A DNA stretch of 64,000 nucleotides from Tanypteryx hageni (Eukaryota > Arthropoda > Insecta > Odonata > Petaluridae), in assembly GCA_028673005.1 (NCBI GenBank), contig CM054116.1:146317173-146381172 (forward strand). The letters are read 5' to 3'. Shown piece by piece: positions 23,601 through 38,600 of the stretch. Each line of letters opens with the position of its first letter. Position 1 is the stretch's first letter. A program made the position numbers and the translations under genes. Under the pieces are notes generated by a model. It searched no databases and had not been told where the DNA came from. It saw only the letters and a program-made list of their open reading frames with translations.

Positions 23601-26600
23601 TTTGCCTGCCTGCCGAAGACAAGATGGAATGGGTGTGCTGAAAAAGTACAATATTTTCTTACGTGTACCGTGTTAGGCTCGGCTTGAAGTGAATCTGTCT
23701 CTGCCACATTTTTCGGCTTGTGGACCACTTTGGAGTTTAAATACAAAAAATATCCAATATATTTTAAAAGTCACGATTTATGCATTAAATAAAGTGGCTG
23801 TTCGACACCCCTTTGACTACGGCGCTCGGGGCAGCCGCCTCGCTTCCTCCCCCCCCCCGCTTGCCCCCTCCTTGCTACGCCCCTGCCACCTGTGTTTAAT
23901 TACACGTAGTTTTTAGTTATTTTTGTTATTTTCTGTTGGTTCAAATGTTAGAAAATTGTAAAATTTTCATAAAAAATATGCAACTCGATACTCGATCAAA
24001 TTACCCGGGTAGTCGAGTACTCGAAAAAGGCTTCCAAATTCCGATTACCCGGGTACTCGATACTCGAGCTTGGATTCCCTACTCGTACTCAACCATGATA
24101 GTAACTTTCTGCTACAGCCTTTTGAGTCCCTTGGGCTAAACGTCTTGCCACTTCATCCAAGGAATCACACGGCAACCTCCGCTACATGGATAGATCTTGC
24201 TATCACGGCAAATCCCAAGAAAATAATAAAATATAGACAATTAGCAGCTCCCGGTATCTCTTCGCAGGATATTATTTACATTGCTTACTCCCTACATTGC
24301 CAAAAACTTAAGCAGAAATTCTTAACGGTCCGCGACTATAAATCTATTAATGAATCACAATGTCTGAAGCTGCACTCTTACCCTGGCACTTAATCGAGCA
24401 ACTAGAAGATATAGACGATAAAGTTCAGATTTTTAATTCATATATGTCTCAGCTTCTTGAATCGTTTGCCCCTCGCAGAATCATACGAGTCTCAAAGCCC
24501 CATGCTGCGTGGCGAACTCCAGAAATAAAATCGATTATGTCTCGTCGTGACAGCATTTATCGTGATTTTAAGAAATCAAAGGATCCCTGTGTACTAATGC
24601 GGTATAAAGCATTGCAAAATAAAACAAAACAACTAATACGTAACGCTAAAATTAAATTTGTTCACGACTCGACCAATTCTGCACGCACTCAGTCCTCGAT
24701 ATGGAAAAAATTACATAACTTAGGTATTGGTAAAAATAAAGATACGCAACTGCCACCGCAGTTGTCCCTTGGCGAGCTCAACGATCACTTCATTGAACCT
24801 CCTACAACCATAGACGTAGGAAGAAAATCTAAAACTATTGAACATATCCGTAGTCTCAAACTTAATTACACCGCTAATAAAATCTTTGAATTTTCACCAG
24901 TCACACAACCACAGGTAGCTAAATCATTACGTGCAATTAATTTAACTGCAATAGGAGATGATCCATAATACTGATAAATAAATTAATTCCTATCATTCTT
25001 CCCACTATCACTCGTATCTTTAACTGGTCTCTTCTTCAATCTAAATACCCGACCTCATGGAAATCAGCTCTTGTCCATCCCATTCCCAAAAAAAACAATT
25101 CCCACAAAAACGCCGATTTCAGACCAATTAGTCTCCTACCTGTTCTCTCCAAAGCATTTGCAAGACTAGCACACGAGCAAATAACTCACTTCCTTTCAAC
25201 AAATAATCTTATCGACCCGTTTCAATCTGGTTTTCGTAAATCGCATAGCACAGCTACCGCTCTATTGAAAATAATGGACGATGCCCGCAAAGCAATGGAC
25301 CAGAGAAAAATCACCATTCTAACGCTATTGGATTTCAGTAAAGCCTTCGAATCCATTGACAAAGACATCCTACTTTGCAAACTCGAACTTTTGCACTTTT
25401 CACTTGCTTCTCGAAACTGGTTTCGCTTGTATCTAAATGGCCGCTCTCAAAAGGTTATTACTCATGATTTGTCATCTCGTCCCACAAATGTAAATAGAGG
25501 CATTCAACAGGATCTATTCTTGGCCCTCTGATTTTCACTTTGTACATAATGATATCTCAAATGTCATCACTCACTGTAATTAACACCTATATGCTGACGA
25601 TCTCCAAATCTACTATCATTCGCATGTATCTGACTTCCCTGATGCTATCACTAAAATTAATTCTGACCTAGCCTCACTCTCACTTTAGAGCGCTAACAAC
25701 TTTCTGAAGATCAACCACGCAAAAAGTCAGCATACTATTATCGGTTACCACAAATTGTTGACTTCCATAGATCAGAGTGAATCTCCACTTCTATCATTAG
25801 AGGGGTCCACATTGCACTTTAAAAAATCAGTAGTCAACCTCGGTATCATAGTAGATGAAACTCTCTCCTGGGCTCCTAATACCAACAAAATCTGTAGTAC
25901 CGTAAATTCCTCATTGCATTTTCTCAAAACACTCAAAAATATTTTATCTAATTCCTTGCATAAACTCTTAGTGACTACACTCCTATTTCCTCACTGACTA
26001 CGGTGATGTTGTTTATAACGATCTATCCTGCGAACTTGCATTAAAGCTACAACATACGCAAAACTCTTGCATTAGATTCATCTGTGATCTTAAAAAGAGT
26101 GACCACATCAGCGAATATTACAATAAACTATCGTGGCTCAAACTTGACGCTCGAAGGAACACCCTAAATTCCCAAGTATAACGCGCGCGTTATACAAGGT
26201 TTTTTTGTCAAATTTTCAGAATTATTTAGTGCGCGTTATACATAAGACGTACTAGTGCGCGTTATGCATAAGAAGTACAGCTTTATAAAATAAAATGCCT
26301 TAAAGCGTTCAAATTCTAACTTCGTGAAATCACTAAATGGCTGAAATCTTTCGAAACTTCTTTCTTTTTGTCCCGTTGATAAAAAAAATTTTCTGGCATA
26401 AATTACCATGCATTTCAATCATTACAGATACAAAATCGAATTTCAGTTACCTAATTATTATTCATCCTAAGACAAATTAAGGCAGATTCGAAGTTATTAG
26501 TTGAAAAAAATGTACGCAATGCCTTTTTAAATAAGATAACGAATTCCAAAACAAAACACATTCACATATAAAAATAAAAAAATCACAAATTCTTCATAAA

Positions 26601-29600
26601 CTTTTATTCCCACTCGATTATTAATTAACATAACCATAAAAATCTTCTGATTCAGTAATAATTTATATCGTAATCATTCAAGTTCTTAACCAACGAGTCC
26701 GGAAAATTTTCAAGCGAAAAATTATCGCTTTCATCAGATGATGAATCACAATACCCTCCATCCCCCCATCAACATCAGGGGAATAAATTCCTGATACCCT
26801 GAAACCATTAATTATACATTCACGGGTTACATCGGCCCAACTTTTCACAATGCATTTGCAAATTTCAGCATAAGAAGCTCGCTCGCTGCATCCTTCCAGA
26901 CTTTGTATAGGAGTGGAAACCATCTACCATGCATTTTTCCCAGTGCCTCCGTCTTTTCGATTTGAATGATCTATTTATGGAGATGTACAGTGGTTGAAGC
27001 TTTTTTGTTAGACCTACAGGAATAACTGCAATCTTATAATGTTTTTTCAATAATATTTTCGAATCATTTACCTAGCTGAATCCAATGCAAGCAGCGATTT
27101 TGGTTTAAAAAATGAGCCCTTCCTTTTTCCCCATACCTCAGTTAACCACATTCGCAACATATCGCAATTCATCCAGCCTTTTGGGTTTACGCACACAACA
27201 ATACCTTTAGGAAATTCCTATTTAGGAATGGTTTTCCGCTTGAAAATTACCATTGGGGGAAGCTTTTCTCCATCAGCCGTCACTGTTAGCACAACAGTAA
27301 AGCAGCATTTTTTAGCTCCAGCAGTGCATATTTTTATGTCTTGGGTGCCTTTAACGTCAACTGCAAATTTCGATGGCATGACGAAATTCATAGGTACCTC
27401 ATCCATGTTCCCTATCTGACTTGGTTCAACGCCCTTCTTTTCCTGCCCAACAAACAAATTAAACTCTTCCACTTTCACCTTCCAATCTTCTGGTAACTTT
27501 TGTCCGGTAGATGTAATTGCTCGTAATGTTAAACTATTTCGCTTCATAAAATGATAACACCAGCAATTACTGCCTTTAAAATTATCAATATTTTTCTCGC
27601 GAGCTATTTGTATTGCTTTGCATTTAAGTGACACAGTTGAAACTCCTCTTCCTTCACTCCTTTGCGCACAAACCCAGTCCTTCAATTCTTGCTCCAGATC
27701 TGGCCAAAACACCTTTCATTTCCTTCGTGCCCTTTTTGCCACAGGTAGAACACTCAACAAATTCTTTTGGGACCGCCACTCGCGAATGCTGGATTCGCCC
27801 ACTTCGAAGAAACGGGCCACTGACCGATTACCGTGAATCTCGGCATAATTCACATTTCTAACTTTTTCTGCGCCATGTAAGATTTTCTTCTTTTTGGCAT
27901 TTTTAAATAGGGTTATGGCCCAACAATACAATTTAAAAAATTAAAAAAAATATTAATATTTTTTCATTAGGTTCAATAACTGTGCATTACCAAATCAAGA
28001 AATACCGTACAGAAACCGTACCGTTTCTTAGTCAGGTAAATGACAAAGTCAACAAGTTTCAGTAAAAATAATGTCAATGTTTTTAAGGAAAACAAAATAT
28101 CCTTGAAAATACCTCACCTGGTTTCTGTCAAAGAGGAACGAAACTCCGTACTTTCAGTACCCTACCTCGTTGATCAAAACGTTACTGCCAGACTGCAAAC
28201 CACAAATGAATGGGCGATGAAGATTACAGGTCGTCTCTCTGTCTGTGAGTCAACAATGTGTGCCCTCCACATTCGTTCCCACACTCAGATTCTCTGGCTG
28301 TTTATGCTAGCTTTCTCTTGCCCCCTGTCGTACCACCCTTGAGGTCTGGTCCTTTTTTTGTTTTGTGCACCTCTATCCACCCCCACCAATCCAACACATC
28401 TCATGACACCCTCACCACTTCCTTACACCTCACTCCCCAACCAGTTTTCTTTGACCCTCGAGTGGTCATTGTATCGGAAATAAGAATGGGAAAAATCGGT
28501 ATCCAGGGGTTTTCCCCAAATGTTCTCCTTCACACAGGAGAGTAGGGGAAGGGCGCTAAAAGTGTAGCATTCTTTAAAAAAACGCTAAGCTCAACGATCC
28601 CATGTTCTGCGGGTGTCCTGCGCGTAATACACAAGTGCGCGTTATACTAGAAATTTTGGAGATATGCGGAAAACAGCCGAAGGTTGGCCTGCGCGTTATG
28701 CATGAGTGCGCGTTATACTTGGGAATTTAGGGTACATATTCTCATGCAAATGTATAAAATCTTAACTTATAACAAACCTGATTACCTCTCTTCCCTCTTC
28801 AACGAAATCAATACAGTACACAAGCATGAAACTAGAGGCAAAAACAACCTCCTAATTCCTCATCACAGGACTGACATCTATAATAAATCCTTTCAAGTCC
28901 CTGGATGCCGACTCTGGAATAACTTAGATCATAATCTTAAAACATCCCCCTCCTTAAACTCCTTCAAACGTGCCTGTCTCACTCATCTTCTAAAACATCA
29001 AAGCAATACTTAATCACCCCCATACACACCTATTTCATTATCCTTACTCAATACTTGCTTTTTATCCTGTTCCACATACACCTTTAAGATTTCCTGCAAC
29101 TCTTTTTCTTCCTGTTATTGTTAAGTGTACATTTGATATTTATAGATTGCTTATTATTCTCATTGACAAATAGGTCTCCTATTTAAATATTGTCATTTCT
29201 TTTTTTTCTTGTTTATTTTTATGTATTATTATATTTTTAAGCCGCTATGTAAACATTAATTTTTAACTTTTCACTTCATTGTGATAATGTATCGTTTCAC
29301 ATTGTTCTTTCAAGTATCTAGGGTTTTGGCAGGTTTTTTCCACCCCCCTTCACTTCCTGGGTGTTTTCCTGCGTGGGTTTTTACTAGGTTGGTCAAGGCA
29401 GGTCCTTCCTAGGTTTTTCCCACAAACACCATGTCTTTCTTAGAAGTTTTCCTGAATATGTACCTACCTATTTCACACTGTCTGTATTTAGTATGTTATT
29501 ACCTAAATAGTTTTGCTGTTAATATTACTTTTTTAAATAATATAATTTAACATAGACGATGGGTTATATGTAAGAGTGGACCTTATGGTCTAAATTTTGC

Positions 29601-32600
29601 CCAAATAAAGACATATCTATCTATCTATCTTTCCCCTTCCTCTTACCCCTCTTTTCCCGAACCCCTACCTCCAGTGTTACGCTTACTTTTAGTTTCTGTT
29701 GTTCTCTCGCTGAAGAAGGGCATGTGTGGCCCGAAAACTTCTAATTACTAGCCTTCCTCTATCACTGTGGACGTCTACAACTGTAATATATTTCATATAT
29801 ATACTAGTAGCAGGTGCTTGCATACTGCAAGCATTTCATCCCACCTTGAAAAAACATTAATTTTTCAGAGAGATATTTCATCATGAGAAATATTTCTTTA
29901 ATTCATAACATTTTTGTTTTTTCCTTATGGACAATAATGGAGTAAGACAATCACTAATTTGAGCAAAATTTAGGAATATTATACTTTTCCACATTGGGTT
30001 AATAATGACACATTTCTGCCAAATTTTCAATTTGTAGCACATTTAGAAGTGAAATAACATTTAACTTATTGTTGATATTTAAATAATTTTTAACGGCCGC
30101 AATATACAATTTCATAGATACATTGAAATGATTATTCGTTTACATATATTAAACTCTAAATAACATTAAAATTTCAGCTCTCTAACTCGTCTCGTGGTAT
30201 CGAAACATTTACCTATTTGTTTAAACTTTAAGAATTTTCAACTGCCAAACAAATTAAAATATCAACATTTGTATAACCATATTTCATTTTTTTACAAATT
30301 CTACGCATTAAAAAATTCAGTTCTGTAGCACATTCAGAAGTATATAAACCTTGAAAATTTGTTTAAACTATTTCGATTTTTTAGTGGCCGCATTGTTGAA
30401 CTCTTTCAAGATTTTCCTTTTTTCTAATCGGTTTTCCTCATAATCCTACAGAAAAAAAATTTCGAGTCTGCCACATTTATGGAAGTGCCTAAACATTAGT
30501 ATCTTATATATAGACGATCCTTACAGAGGAGGAGTAACATATATATATATAGAAGGATACTAATGTTAAGGCACTTCAATAACAGCAGCAGTCTCGAAAT
30601 TTTTTTCGATAGGATTATGTGCGAAACCGACTAGAAAAAACGAACAAAAATCTTGAAAAAGTTCTACAGTGCGGCCGCTAAAAATTCGAAATAGTTTAAA
30701 CAAATTTTCAAGGTTTATATACTTCTGAATGTGCTACAGAACTGAATTTTTTAATGCGTAGAATTTGTAAAAAAATGAAATAATAACACATCAAGGAATA
30801 CATTCCGTAGATAGTTGAAACACCTTCAACACCTTGGTTTGATATTCGTAAATAATACTTTGATCATGCGATTGTATTATATAAATAACGATAGGTGGCA
30901 CCACTACATATCATTATTCAAGACTTAGAGAAGGGATGAAGTTGGTCAATCAACGCTTTCAAAGCTAAAACTTCTGCAATTCCCACTATTATGAAAATAC
31001 AAACGTTTAAGGCAAGGATTCCAAAGAGTGAACAAAAAGAATTGAGTTAATGAGGCATATGTATCAAGAAATTTTCCAGTGGTGATATTTTTGTTTGGTA
31101 ATTTTTTTAATACTTTTCTTTCTAATATATTGGCCAAAAAGGGAGGGGGGACTATATTCAGACTAATACGGTAAATGTGGGCAAAAATAAATGGGACTCT
31201 TAACCCAGGGCTTCTTTGTACCAACATGTTTAAAAGTAAAAATTCAATTGTACAGCATCTAGCGGTTTGAAAAATAGTTGACACAATTAGATGAAATTGA
31301 AAAGTTTGAAAATAATGTCAAAACAACAAAAATTACACTTTAATGAAGTCTCAAAATGAATGGAATATAAAACACACGTACCTGCAAAAACTGTGCTCCA
31401 GGAGTTCCATCTCTGGGTGGTTTTGAGACATGCATATAGAGTGTGTGGTTTAAGCCAGTTGACGATGAAGCCAATGTATCTAAGCATAGCACAAATAGAG
31501 AATCCTGCAATGATAACATTATATTTCAACATAGTATGTCATTTACTTATACAAATTTTTAGCTATACTATTTTAAGCCTAGTACAAAAATAAAATAACT
31601 TGTTTTCTAAGTTTCAGTCATTGTTACAGGTCTCATTTGTTGAGACCTTCTGCGTTTACATTTAATTATTGATTTCAGAATGGCACACTAAATACTTTCT
31701 ATCAATACTTGTCATAAGAGAAACAATAAAGGTACCCTTGCTAAGGCAGGAGCTGGAAGCACATTTTCTTAGAATTATTCAGGGTTCTGGCTTGCCTCTT
31801 CGTATGAGAGGTGGGGGTGGGGGGGTTAACCATTGGAATGTAGATCCTCATTGAATTTTCCCATCTGTGAAAACTTCACTCCTCTAACTTCAGTAGTTTG
31901 GATACAATACCACTTCAAAATAATGAATTTTTCAGAAAAAGAAGCTATAGTTAATGTTTTCAGGCGTCACTTGGTAGAATTTCTTCATAATGTAAAAATA
32001 ATCTGACTTATTTGGTAATTCCACATAAACTTTATTAAAAACAACCTAGGTTTCGTTGCAATGCAACATCATCAGGTCCTGATGTTGTATTGCAACGAAA
32101 TCTAGGTGATTTTTAATAAAGTTTGTGGAATTACCAAATAAGTCTCTTTATTGTTACAAAAAAAGAAGCAATCAAGAGGAAAAACTATGGACTACATGGA
32201 AAACCTAACTGGTGGAAAATCCATAGAATCATAAGAGAGCTATCTAATTGAAAAAGAATTTTCCTAATATTCCAGCAGTTTGATTACAATACCATTTCAT
32301 TTTTGAATTTTTCGAATTTGAAGCAATCTAGTGGAAGATATGGGACGGTATAAAGAAACGAGATTTATTGCCAGATTTAACAATTGGCACAATATGGCAG
32401 CTTTCAATCGGCATGGAAATACACGGATAGAGAGGAAGAGAGAGAGTCGGCATATTTTCAGACCAAAAGATGACTAATTGAATGGTGCAAGTAGGAGAAC
32501 GTTTCAAGATAAATAGATGAACTTCTTGAGGTGAAGTTTTTAGACTTGAAAGAGTGAAATAGAATGCAGGCGCTAGAGAAGGTGCTCCTGGCAGTTCATG

Positions 32601-35600
32601 GGGGTTGACGAAGATGAAGAGATAAGGACACTTGAGAAAAACTTGCTGAAGAGATCATATTGATGTGGCCCGGCTGGAATTCTATAATGATTTCTTTGAG
32701 TATTGACAAGGGACCAAACCTTCTTGGAGTTAAAAGTGACAGAGGACAAGAAGTCAGACATAATCATTACAATCTCATCGCAGAATGAATGAATGTGATC
32801 CAGGGCAGTTTTTACACCTATATTTTGTCTTTTCTTTTTCTGTTGTTATTACACACTACACACTTCCTTCTTCCTATTTTATTTACACTGGTTTTTGGGT
32901 TTTCTTAGTAAACTAAACTACGCCCATTATACTATTATGGAGATCCAGCAAATACAAGCCTCTTCAGTGAATTACATCCTCATTTAATAAGCTCATCTTG
33001 CTGAAATTGGTCACACTGTTATACAGAGCCATCTTTACTTTTATATGATAACACTTCTATGTCTGAAAGCCCATAGGTCAGGGGTGCTCGAGACGTTGAT
33101 CGCAATCGACCCGTCAATCGCCTACTCGTTTTATGTAGATCTCTGAAACTTATTGTTAGTTGGCCCACTCGAAAGAATTTTTAGCCGTGAAAATAGATGG
33201 ACGATCGACACTTAAGTGGAAAATGGTGGGTAGCTCCAACATTTAACTCTTCAAGCAAGAAAGACATTTAATTGAAGGTACTGCCTTTGAGGTCAAAGGC
33301 AGGGTCAGCGTGATGCTCTGCTATGCATACGACCCCCTTAAAGTAGGGCTATGTATATGACAGCATTTTTTGGTTCTACATATCTTTGTGAGCATGAAAA
33401 CAAAAAGGAAATGTATATGTTACGGTAAAAGTACGTAATCGGGAAATGTGTACATTTACCGGTAAATGTGCACATTTACCACCAAGCTCGGTAAATGTAA
33501 GTTTAAGTTTCCAGAAATATGTATTATCCATACATTTCCCAGTAAATGTGCACTTTTACCGATGTGCCTTGGTAAATGTGGAAATAAGTAAGAATGAGAA
33601 ATGCTACACACTAATAATTATGTTAATTTATAACAAAAATCATCGAGGGTTCGGCTCCACTGATATATATTAAGATGAATGCTTCCCAACCCGAGGGGGG
33701 AACACAGTGAACGTGAGGAGGAACCAAAAACACTTCGACTAACTTACCAAACCTAGTGGGGCCGAGTATAATTTGTCTTCATGTTCAAATTTAGCTTAGT
33801 TAGTTGTTCACATTTACCAGGAAATTTACACATTTACCGGACAATGCACATTTACCGTACTTCTAAACTGCAACAGATGTTCGCGACGCCGCCATGTTGT
33901 GGCCTGTGTTGCGACGTTTATCCACATTTACCAGTGTCTCTAGGCAAATGTGCACATTTCCCCAATCCAATCGGTAAAAGTATGTTATGCTTACATTTAC
34001 CGAAGTTGGTGGTAAATGTGCACATTAACCGGAAAATGTACATATTTACTGGACTACGCACATTTACCATGACATATACACCCACTCCTCAATTAACGCT
34101 CTTAATTGGTGCCAGGAAAATCGAGCGCTAACTGAAACAGCACTATTCGGAACACATACTTCCATAAGAAATCACATTATAAGATTTAATTCGTTCCTGA
34201 GATTCTATTAATGGAAATGAAAATAGGTAGTATTATATAAATAATACATCAAAGTATTCTTTGTTAACCATAGTACGTAGCATAGAATAGGTCATCATTT
34301 GTATTGCAATTATATTTAAAATTAAACAGTAAAACTTGAATATAAATGAAGAACAGAATGCATTTTACGGAACATATGTTGATCTCACACTGAATAAATC
34401 GTGCAGGAGCATTACGGAATAGTAATTAGAGTAGAAGAAGATACCTGCGTCTACTTATATATACAGGGTGAGGCAATAGTCACTATACAGCCACAATTTT
34501 ATTAACACAAAGAAAATTGGAACTTAATAACATAAGCATCATGACTGAAGATACTGTCCAATTAAGAGAAGGCAACCAATAAGACAAAAACAAAATCGTA
34601 TATCGAAACCTTACTACGTTTCGATAAAGAAATATCAATTCATAAAAGAATTATCACATGTCCTTGATAAATAAATGAACATGGAATCAGACCAAATAAA
34701 GGAAGAATTCAAATATCTCGGTATTACGTTTTAAAAAACTGAACAATCGAAAAGGGAGCAATAAACAAATGTTGGCACTCTCCAGCTTTTAGTCACCGTA
34801 AAACCTCTAATTTAACCTCGAGAGTTAAGCTTTTCCTCTTTTTCTCCTCTGACCACCAGTTATTAATCATGGTCTTCTTATTTAAAGGGCAAATATAGTT
34901 TAAACAAAGTTCATTCTATATTTTGACCTACAAAAACATCGACAAGTGTACACCAACCATCAAGCAACTGTAAATACTGACCAATACAGATGTCTTGTGT
35001 GTTGTAAATGTGCACAGTCGCTGCGCAGTGGACTTTTTAGATTACACCATAAATTTTGAAAAGCGTTAATGTGGAACACGTGAGCGCAATTCGGAAAAGG
35101 TATTAAATTATTTTCAGCATTAATGCGGAACAGTGTTAAAGCAGTGAGTGGGTGTATTTCATAAATGGAATACACAGAGAGTCCAAATGTGTTCTTTATG
35201 AGAAATGCGTATAAAACAGTATCGAAAGATTCGGCAGTTCATGTATTTTTATCTCCGAAACTATGAGTTGCAATTATATGGTCTCCCAGACTTTTTTGTG
35301 GTAAATGTTGTTCTCAATCTGAATAAAATTTTAATTGATATCTTACAGATCATATAACAGCTAGGGAGAGAAATATATAGTACTAGTGCAATTACCCATC
35401 AAAAATGACGGGTTTAAATGAATAAAGAATTTTTAACTTTAAATAAATTATTTTAACAATCATTATTAATATTGATTTTGTTTCTCACAGCAGTCAGTTG
35501 TCGAGATAAACAAATGAGCGATTTCAGAAAAAGAAGAATAGAATAAGTGACTATTAATTTTTATTTAAAATAGTTCAAATCGGATGATCGTAGGCCAGGT

Positions 35601-38600
35601 TTATCGAATTTCAATTTCAAAAATAAACAAGCCTGCACGACAAAAAGTCGATTTTTTTAGTGTTATCTTACGAAGAATGGAAATATTACCCTGGAGTCGA
35701 ACTCAAGAATTTTGTCGTGAATTTTCTTTCGGAAAATCATTTTTATATTTGAATAGATTATTTCTGTCAATTTTCAATTTTCTATCTACATCCTTGATCG
35801 AATTATTTGCATTTTAATAGCTTGACACTCAGACCATCGGACGGACAACATAGCCTTTTATTGCTATTTTTGTGATTCTTTCATCTGTATAAACCTCTCT
35901 TTCTCTCCCTTTTTCCAAAACCATCCTCATGTCCTCCATTCTTCAACCTAACTCCCATAACCTATAGATTTTCATACCGTATCTATTTCAATAATATTGA
36001 ATTTAGCTCATTATTATGATTTGTAATCTATTTGAATGGTATTTCAGATTTTTAGGTATTCCTTCTCATAAATAACGCATGAGTTAATCCAGTTCAGTTC
36101 TGAGTTAGATAAAGACTTAAAGTTCACCTTAATCAATCAGCTGTGTTTAAAGGTACATCAAAAATTATACAGAATGAGTTGCTGGAATGCATGTTAGAAG
36201 TATACTATGAAGAAGTTCTCAAAGAAATTCAAAAAGCAGATTATGTAGCATTGATAGCCGATAAAACTACTGACATGTCATGTCAATTTCAGTTAGTCAT
36301 TGTATTACGTTACATTGTAGGCAGAAAACCGGTAGAAACATTCTGAATTTTCATTAATCCTGACAGACATGATACTCGTGCAATCGCAGATTGTATTTTA
36401 AAACAACTCGACCCCCTAATTGGTGAGTCTAAATTAACTTATAGCACAAAGTTTTGATGGTGCTTCTGTTATGAGTGGACATTAAAATGGCGTTCAGAAA
36501 CTGATAAAAGACAAGTATTCACTTGCTAATTTTGACCACTGTTGCACCCACCATAATCACAGAAATAAAAGATAGAGTTCAATTTACTGGACACCTCGTG
36601 GCAACGAATTTATTTGTGGTTGAAGAATTTGATAATTACAGCAAAAAATTCCCTGACACGAATTTCAGTGAAATAATTGAAAAGTATCCTTTTTTGGAAA
36701 AAAAAGAGACTGAAGAGTGAACTTAAAGTTTTATACGAAAGAGAGGAATCTCTCGTGCAGTACCGTTTCCGTCGCTAATTTTGGGTGATGACTTGTGTGA
36801 AACATTTCAAGAGACAATAAAGCTTTTAAAAGTGTTGATCTTGATACCAATGTTGACATCAGAAGCAGAACATTATTTTTCAATAATGAAAAGAATAAAG
36901 ACTTTTCTTAGGAATACTATGAAAGAAGAAAGACTAAATGCTTTAGGCATGCTATTGTGTGAAAAAACTTTTGTAAATAACATAGCTTCAACAGAAAAGT
37001 TATCGATTTATTCTCTAACAAGATAAATACTTTTTTGTATTATAAATTTAGGTTTTTTTAACATATGTTGGCCCTACCAGTTGAAACAACCACCAGCCGC
37101 CACTGCTCTGTACAAGCGAGTTCAACCACCAAAGCTTTGACCTATCACCCTCCCCCACGACTTGTCATTCCTCCCCCACAAGCTGAGAATATGTGACAGT
37201 ATAAGCGAGTTCGGCCATCAAAGCTTTGCCCCTCATGACATATCACCCTCCCCCACAACTTGTCCTTCCCCATAACACGAGAGTTTGTGGCAGTATAAGC
37301 GAGTTTGAAGCTGGACTACCTTTAGCACGGGCTTCGAGGTTGGGCGAGTGTATGACGTATCACCCTCTGCCTAGAATTCAAATTATACACATACAAAATA
37401 TAAGCAAGGCATGTTATTAGAAATAATGTATATATACAACATCTCTAAAAATTGTTATAAAACAATTTTTGAAATTTGATTTAACAATTATAATATTTAC
37501 TTAGAAGATGTTGTAATGGAATTAATGTTTATTAAGCATTTTCAATTGCTTGGACCTTTTATTAGAGGAATTACTAGTGATATCAGTTATAAAAATCAAT
37601 TAATTTATTTTAAAACTTTGCTGGAGATCTAAAAATCTGAAATATCCATTAAATTAAACAAATACAAACTGAGGATGGTATAAATGCTAAATTTTTTAAA
37701 TGCTGTAGCAACATCAAAATGATAGGATTCCGTAGCTACTATGATTAGCTTTTCCATCAAGCATCAAAAAACGTTCCTGCAATCTAATTCGGAACTTTTT
37801 GAGTAACCTTTTTTTTTATTCCTCCGACCAGTGTTTCCCAACATTTTGAACCTCGCAGACAACTTCAGCAACCCATTCAGCCTCTGTGGACCACCTCATT
37901 ACTTACAGTAATATGAAGGAGTGGGAAAATCTTCAAGTAAAAATGCCATTAATAAAAATATTCAATATCTGTGATAGTGTACAACTTTCTTAATTTTTCC
38001 CAAAAATATTCCAGCAAAATATGAGGTGTGACCTAAAAATAAACCAATTTTGGAAACCTCAGCAGACCACCAACATAACTTTTGTGGACCACAAGTGGTC
38101 TGCTGACCATAACTTGGGAAACACTGCTTCAGACCTATCTACACAAGCACATATGCATTATGGTATGCGGACACATTTCAAAATTAATATACAGTACTCG
38201 CTCTCTTAAAGCGGGGAATGTGTTCCAGGAAATTGACACACAAATTTTGCATAAACAGAACCCATATTTACATATAAAATATAGAATTGTCTAATGGAAA
38301 CTTTGTTGTAATTATGTGGTCTCAGGGACTGTTTTGTGGCGGATTTAGTTCTCTATCCACATTTTTTAAAATATATAGCTTACAGATTCTATAAGAGCTA
38401 GGAATAGAAAAATATGGTATTTAATTGTTGCTTGCTGAGAGAACCATCTTAGAGATCCATGCAAACAAAATATGTGATATTTTGCTTGCGATTTTCTTGA
38501 ATTTTTACCTCCGAAACTATAACGCGTAATTATGTAGTCTCGCAGACTTCTTTGTGTAAAATGAAGTCTCTACCCGAATAAGTTTTTTAAATTTATACCT

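Larger units (their letters stand above)
18108..29635 (+). mobile_element. LINE family B copy 1, split by piggyBac, hAT and Tigger
   Basis: Segments 18108-19462, 21581-21598, 24089-26161 and 28733-29635 read on as one non-LTR retrotransposon of about 4.3 kb once the three insertions are removed. Order: PAM2-rich N-terminal region, endonuclease, RT, C-terminal domain, 3' hairpin (29579-29590), AATAAA (29604-29609) and an ATCT-repeat tail. The protein layout resembles Jockey/CR1-type elements with an EEP endonuclease. The clade is not assigned. The 5' limit is uncertain. Confidence 0.75.

Noticed and set aside
31360..31593. 77-codon plus-strand frame
   Set aside because: It is antisense to Nicalin exon 7, whose splice sites and conserved motifs are on the minus strand.
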